Origin: Planctomycetota bacterium
Lineage (GTDB): Bacteria > Planctomycetota > Planctomycetia > Pirellulales > Thermoguttaceae
Assembly: GCA_018897395.1 (NCBI GenBank)
Contig: JAHIKV010000266.1
Span: forward strand, 1-9,806
DNA: 9,806 nucleotides
Reading direction: 5' to 3'
Position 1 is the stretch's first letter. Each line of letters opens with the position of its first letter. Below the pieces are notes generated by a model. The model was not told the origin of the DNA. It did no database searches and worked only from the letters and a program-made list of their open reading frames with translations. A program made the position numbers and the translations under genes. This document shows positions 7,330 through 9,806 of this stretch, in pieces.

Positions 7330-7493
7330 AGAGGCTATCCGAAAAGTGCAATAATAGTCCCCTCTCCCTCTGGGAGAGGGTTAGGGTGAGGGCAATTCGT
7401 CGTAAAACGTCTTGCCTTGTTTGCATGATTTCCCCAGGCCCTCACCCCCTGCCCCTCTCCCAGAGGGAGAGGGGAGCTTTTCGGATAGCCTCT
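7330..7493. mobile_element. 164-bp MITE-like element between smc and the P-ring-like gene
   Basis: Perfect 17-bp terminal inverted repeats, AGAGGCTATCCGAAAAG at 7330-7346 and its complement at 7477-7493, bound the element. Inside lies a second, nearly perfect inverted pair built on CCCCTCTCCCTCTGGGAGAG (about 7359-7393 and 7438-7474). Each inner arm also holds a CCCTCTGGGAGAGGG-type palindrome. The middle (7394-7437) is unique and codes for nothing recognisable. No clear target-site duplication is visible. The layout is that of a non-autonomous element needing a transposase elsewhere. As RNA it would fold into one long hairpin and might insulate the two flanking genes. Confidence 0.75.
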
Positions 7494-7545
7494 CAGAACG
7501 ATGAACCGTAAGCGGCAATTACTGATAAAGCCGTTTCTCAGGGAC

Positions 7546-7580
7546 CATTCATCACTCATCACTCATCATTCATCATTCAT
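7546..7580. repeat. Heptanucleotide array CAYTCAT
   Basis: Five perfect 7-base units (CATTCAT, CACTCAT, CACTCAT, CATTCAT, CATTCAT) lie just past the 3' end of the P-ring-like gene. Together with the array at 7290-7324 they bracket the 164-bp element. The complement ATGARTG is related to ATGAATK on the other side but is not identical. Confidence 0.85.
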
Positions 7581-7590
7581 CATTTTCCTC

Positions 7591-9429
7591 TCAGCGTCCC
7601 AGCATTCTAGCAAAGAAGCCCTTCTTTGTGTTGGATTTCCCGTTGGAATCGTTCTCTTCCGCGGTATTTTCTTGAGTGTTGTCATCCGCGGCCTGGTCCG
7701 CCTTGCTCTTTGTTCCCCCTCTCTGGTGAAACAGTTCCGGCGACGGGCTTTCCGGGCTGGACTTGACAGACGGCTGTTGTCCATCCCCTTGTTCGCCTTG
7801 CTCCGTCTCGGCCATCCCATCGACGTCGCGGTCGAAAATCCTCCCCGCCTCGGGCAAGGCATCGACCTCGAACCGCGAGCAAAGGGCCTCGCAATTTTTG
7901 GCCTCTTGAAGGGCCTGCACCACGTCCGGGTAGGTCCCGCCCAGTTCGACCACCGCGCGGATCACGTCGTCGACGCGCGTCGAAACTATCCGTTTTTGGT
8001 CTCCATCTCGAACGGTATACTTGCTGACCGAGATTTCATCTCCGCCGTGGCTGGTGATCATGACCTCGTTGCCGGCACTGAGCGCCAGCGGCGTCAGCAG
8101 TCGCTGCCCGGGACCGAAAACGACGATTTCGGGCAACCTGTTGCGGGTGACGTGGATCATCGGCGGTCCGGCCACGTCCAGCACGTGGTAGTGGAACTGG
8201 TCGCCGATCACCTCTCCTTTGATCAACGGGTCTTGGTCGTTCATTGCCCAAAGAGCGCGAAACGCCCCGTAGCGGGTCTCGGCGCTGGGTACCGAGAGCA
8301 ACTCGCAAAGTTGTTCGTAGGCGATGTAATCCGTCATTACGCTCAACGCGGTCAGAGCGAATACTCGAAAAGCGGGTTGATTGCGGGCGATCTCCGCCAA
8401 CGGCTCGGCCGCCTCGCGGCGATCGAGGTAGGCCAACGCCTCGGCGGCGTAGAACCGCGTCTCGGGATTCTTCGAGCGAATTCCTTCCAGCAAGGCGTCC
8501 TCCCCCTCGGAGCCGAGCGCTTCGAGCTGGATGGCGGCGGCGGCCGCGGTCAACGGGTCCAGCAACAACTCCTTGAGTTTGGCGACCCGCTGCATCTGTT
8601 CGGGCGCGGATTCACTGACCGGCAGCGCGCGGACGACTCGGACGTACCTCGCTATGTTGTCCTTGTATCGCGGGTGGATGCAAAGCTCGATGTACTCGTC
8701 CGTCTTTGCCTTGGCCATGCCCGTCTTCAGACCGTTCCGGAAAGTGTGGAACCGACGGTTGACGGCGTTCGCCACCCGCGAGCTGTTCAACACGTTTTGG
8801 TTTCCGGGCGTAAGCACGAGTCCCATCGGCCGCGATTTCAGGGCCACGCCGCCGCCGAGCACCCGGCCGCGACAGAGCAGGACTCGGTCTTTCGGTCCCG
8901 CGGCGGGATCGACCAACACCGGCCCCTCGGCCAACGCCAGCAGGTGGCCCGGGCGTACCTGGTTGCCAAGCACCGCCATCTGCTGCAAGCGGGTTTCCAG
9001 CAGGTAACCGCCGCGCAGGCTGGTGGTTTCGCTCCGCGAAAGAGAACGGACCTCGATGTCAAAACGGTCCCCCTTTTGGATTCCCACCCGCAACCAACCC
9101 CGAACCAGAACCAGCGACACGTTGCCGGAGGCCAATACGTGGTTCGGTTTGTCTACGCCGCGCTTCTGCATCTCATCCAATAGCGCGCCGCGTTGCGGCG
9201 AAGGGCCGGGATCGCTGCCGGTCCCGTGCAGGCCGCCGACCAATCCGACCGCCTCGACGCGGACCGGCTCCATGCCCGTCGGAACGGCGTAATCGCTCAC
9301 CAGCCGAGTTCGCGGCTTCTCGGGCGGAAGCGGCTCCTCGGGGCTTTGCGACCGCATGGTCAGCCCGTTGTACCAAGAGCAACCCCCAAGAACCGCCAGC
9401 ACACACCATGTTATTGTGAACCGTCTCAT
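7591..9429 (-). CDS. FlgI-like P-ring domain lipoprotein with inserted HEAT repeats
   Basis: This 612-residue exported protein resembles the flagellar P-ring protein FlgI. A signal peptide ends in the lipobox VLGGC, so Cys17 is probably lipidated. FlgI-like words follow in order: VGLVGGLHGTG (61-71), FDIEVRSLSRSETTSLRGGYLL (123-144), GRVLGGG (188-194), VANAVNRRF (219-227), then after a break PEIVVFGPGQRLLTPLALSAGNEVMI (433-458) and VDDVIRAVVELGGTYPDVVQALQEAKNCEAL (486-516). The last matches FlgI's C-terminal VxALNALGxxPxDLIAILQALKxAGAL pattern. Residues about 280-400 are Ala/Leu-rich helical repeats of HEAT type, splitting the FlgI region. Residues 530-612 are a charged, probably disordered tail ending in a basic stretch. 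True FlgI is about 370 residues and not lipidated, and no flagellar genes are in the window, so a non-flagellar envelope role is possible. The ATG at 9429 is chosen because it opens the signal peptide and has GGGA upstream; the ATG at 9483 would add 18 residues before it. Confidence 0.88.
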   Translation of the reverse strand: MRRFTITWCVLAVLGGCSWYNGLTMRSQSPEEPLPPEKPRTRLVSDYAVPTGMEPVRVEAVGLVGGLHGTGSDPGPSPQRGALLDEMQKRGVDKPNHVLASGNVSLVLVRGWLRVGIQKGDRFDIEVRSLSRSETTSLRGGYLLETRLQQMAVLGNQVRPGHLLALAEGPVLVDPAAGPKDRVLLCRGRVLGGGVALKSRPMGLVLTPGNQNVLNSSRVANAVNRRFHTFRNGLKTGMAKAKTDEYIELCIHPRYKDNIARYVRVVRALPVSESAPEQMQRVAKLKELLLDPLTAAAAAIQLEALGSEGEDALLEGIRSKNPETRFYAAEALAYLDRREAAEPLAEIARNQPAFRVFALTALSVMTDYIAYEQLCELLSVPSAETRYGAFRALWAMNDQDPLIKGEVIGDQFHYHVLDVAGPPMIHVTRNRLPEIVVFGPGQRLLTPLALSAGNEVMITSHGGDEISVSKYTVRDGDQKRIVSTRVDDVIRAVVELGGTYPDVVQALQEAKNCEALCSRFEVDALPEAGRIFDRDVDGMAETEQGEQGDGQQPSVKSSPESPSPELFHQRGGTKSKADQAADDNTQENTAEENDSNGKSNTKKGFFARMLGR

Positions 9430-9528
9430 GCTTCCCTGCACTTTGCGCCGTTCGACGCCGACAAACGAATAGAAAAGTGGCAAACCGCCATTCCAATCGG
9501 CCGCCGGACGAGTTTTTCGTGGCCGGGA

Positions 9529-9557
9529 AGGATAGTTATTTGGCCCGGCAAGGTCAA
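9529..9557 (-). promoter_or_regulatory. Sigma-70-like promoter of the P-ring-like gene
   Basis: On the minus strand TTGACC (9552-9557, 5/6) and TATCCT (9529-9534, 4/6) are separated by exactly 17 bases. Transcription would begin near 9521, giving a leader of about 92 nt before the ATG at 9429. It also supports that start over longer upstream frames. Confidence 0.55.
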
Positions 9558-9593
9558 GGGGTAAAAGGGTCTGTCCTTAGACTTAAGTGCCGT

Positions 9594-9652
9594 GTCGGAA
9601 TAGACCAGCGATTCTGTCTGAAGTGAAAAATCGCTAGAACCTAAGTTCCGAC
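9594..9652. repeat. Nested inverted repeat upstream of the P-ring-like promoter
   Basis: GTCGGAA (9594-9600) pairs with TTCCGAC (9646-9652). Inside it AGCGATT (9607-9613) pairs with AATCGCT (9629-9635). The two co-axial 7-bp stems form a 59-base structure about 37 bases upstream of the -35 box. It could be an operator-like site, an RNA hairpin from an upstream transcript or another small repeat. Nothing in the sequence decides between these. Confidence 0.35.
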
Positions 9653-9702
9653 CTCTTGTTGGATTTGGGTGTGGCAAAAAATCTTGGCAACGCACTGAAA
9701 TG

Positions 9703-9792
9703 TTCGTTTAACCCGGAGCCAACGGCGACGGTGTGGAGATGGAGTAGTCTTTTCCAGTTATCTCCGTCGCCGTTGGCTCCGGGTTAAACGAA
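9703..9792. repeat. 90-bp element with perfect 29-bp inverted arms
   Basis: A perfect 29-bp arm at 9703-9731, core TTAACCCGGAGCCAACGG, is repeated inverted at 9764-9792. GGAGAT (9735-9740) and ATCTCC (9760-9765) extend the pairing inward. TCTTGGCA (9682-9689) and TGCCAAGA (9795-9802) extend it outward. There is no coding content. It is MITE- or REP-like and unrelated in sequence to the other elements in the window. The window ends 14 bases beyond the 29-bp arm. Confidence 0.8.
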
Positions 9793-9806
9793 AATGCCAA
9801 GAAAAA

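Noticed and set aside
7330..7580. CRISPR array
   Set aside because: The repeats are contiguous 7-base units and inverted arms. There are no spaced direct repeats with unique spacers and no cas genes.
7501..9183. 560-residue plus-strand open frame antisense to the P-ring-like gene
   Set aside because: It is a shadow of a gene with a signal peptide and family motifs on the other strand. The antisense translation shows no recognisable domain and begins inside repeat DNA.
9426..9695. Minus-strand 89-residue frame overlapping the start of the P-ring-like gene
   Set aside because: It covers the promoter and leader of that gene in a different frame, shows no motif and is explained by non-coding sequence.
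1..9806. tRNA, rRNA or other structured RNA genes
   Set aside because: No cloverleaf with a conserved TTCGA-type arm or any recognisable rRNA segment was seen in the intergenic stretches by eye. The hairpins present belong to repeats.

Overview
The window looks like chromosomal DNA from a GC-rich bacterium, most probably a planctomycete (Pirellulales-like). This is inferred from the style of the SMC and P-ring-like proteins, the scarcity of strong Shine-Dalgarno sites, and the many palindromic and heptanucleotide repeats. No 16S rRNA or other decisive marker is present, so the taxonomy is tentative.

Four genes are supported, all on the minus strand. Read in the direction of transcription they are: a lipoprotein whose flagellar P-ring (FlgI) fold is interrupted by a HEAT-repeat block (7591-9429); smc, the chromosome-condensation ATPase (3427-7281); a ComM/YifB-type Mg-chelatase-like AAA+ ATPase (1478-3109); and a six-transmembrane voltage-gated potassium channel (585-1289, alternative start 1382). 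The gaps are about 95 to 320 bases. Recognisable sigma-70-like promoters precede the P-ring-like gene and comM, so these are probably separate transcription units. smc and comM are housekeeping or DNA-uptake genes, the channel is a membrane protein, and no shared pathway is apparent.

The notable content is repetitive. Nearly every intergenic space carries an inverted-repeat element with its own termini: 222-360, 475-492, 3294-3428, 7330-7493 and 9703-9792. The strongest signal is inside smc. Its hinge domain contains two heptanucleotide arrays (5480-5519 and 5334-5445) and a 71-bp perfect-arm palindromic element (5111-5181), all kept in frame and lengthening the protein to 1284 residues. Two more heptanucleotide arrays of different sequence flank the 164-bp element between smc and the P-ring-like gene. 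The four heptamer families share a 7-nt period, which recalls the STRR heptamers of cyanobacteria. The in-frame palindrome recalls Rickettsia palindromic elements.

Region by region: 1-584 has no convincing gene and holds repeats. 585-1477 is the channel and its upstream gap. 1478-3293 is comM with its promoter. 3294-3428 is an inverted-repeat element that abuts and supplies part of the smc stop codon. 3427-7281 is smc. 7282-7590 is heptamer arrays around the 164-bp element. 7591-9429 is the P-ring-like lipoprotein. 9430-9806 holds its promoter, a small nested inverted repeat and a final long inverted repeat.
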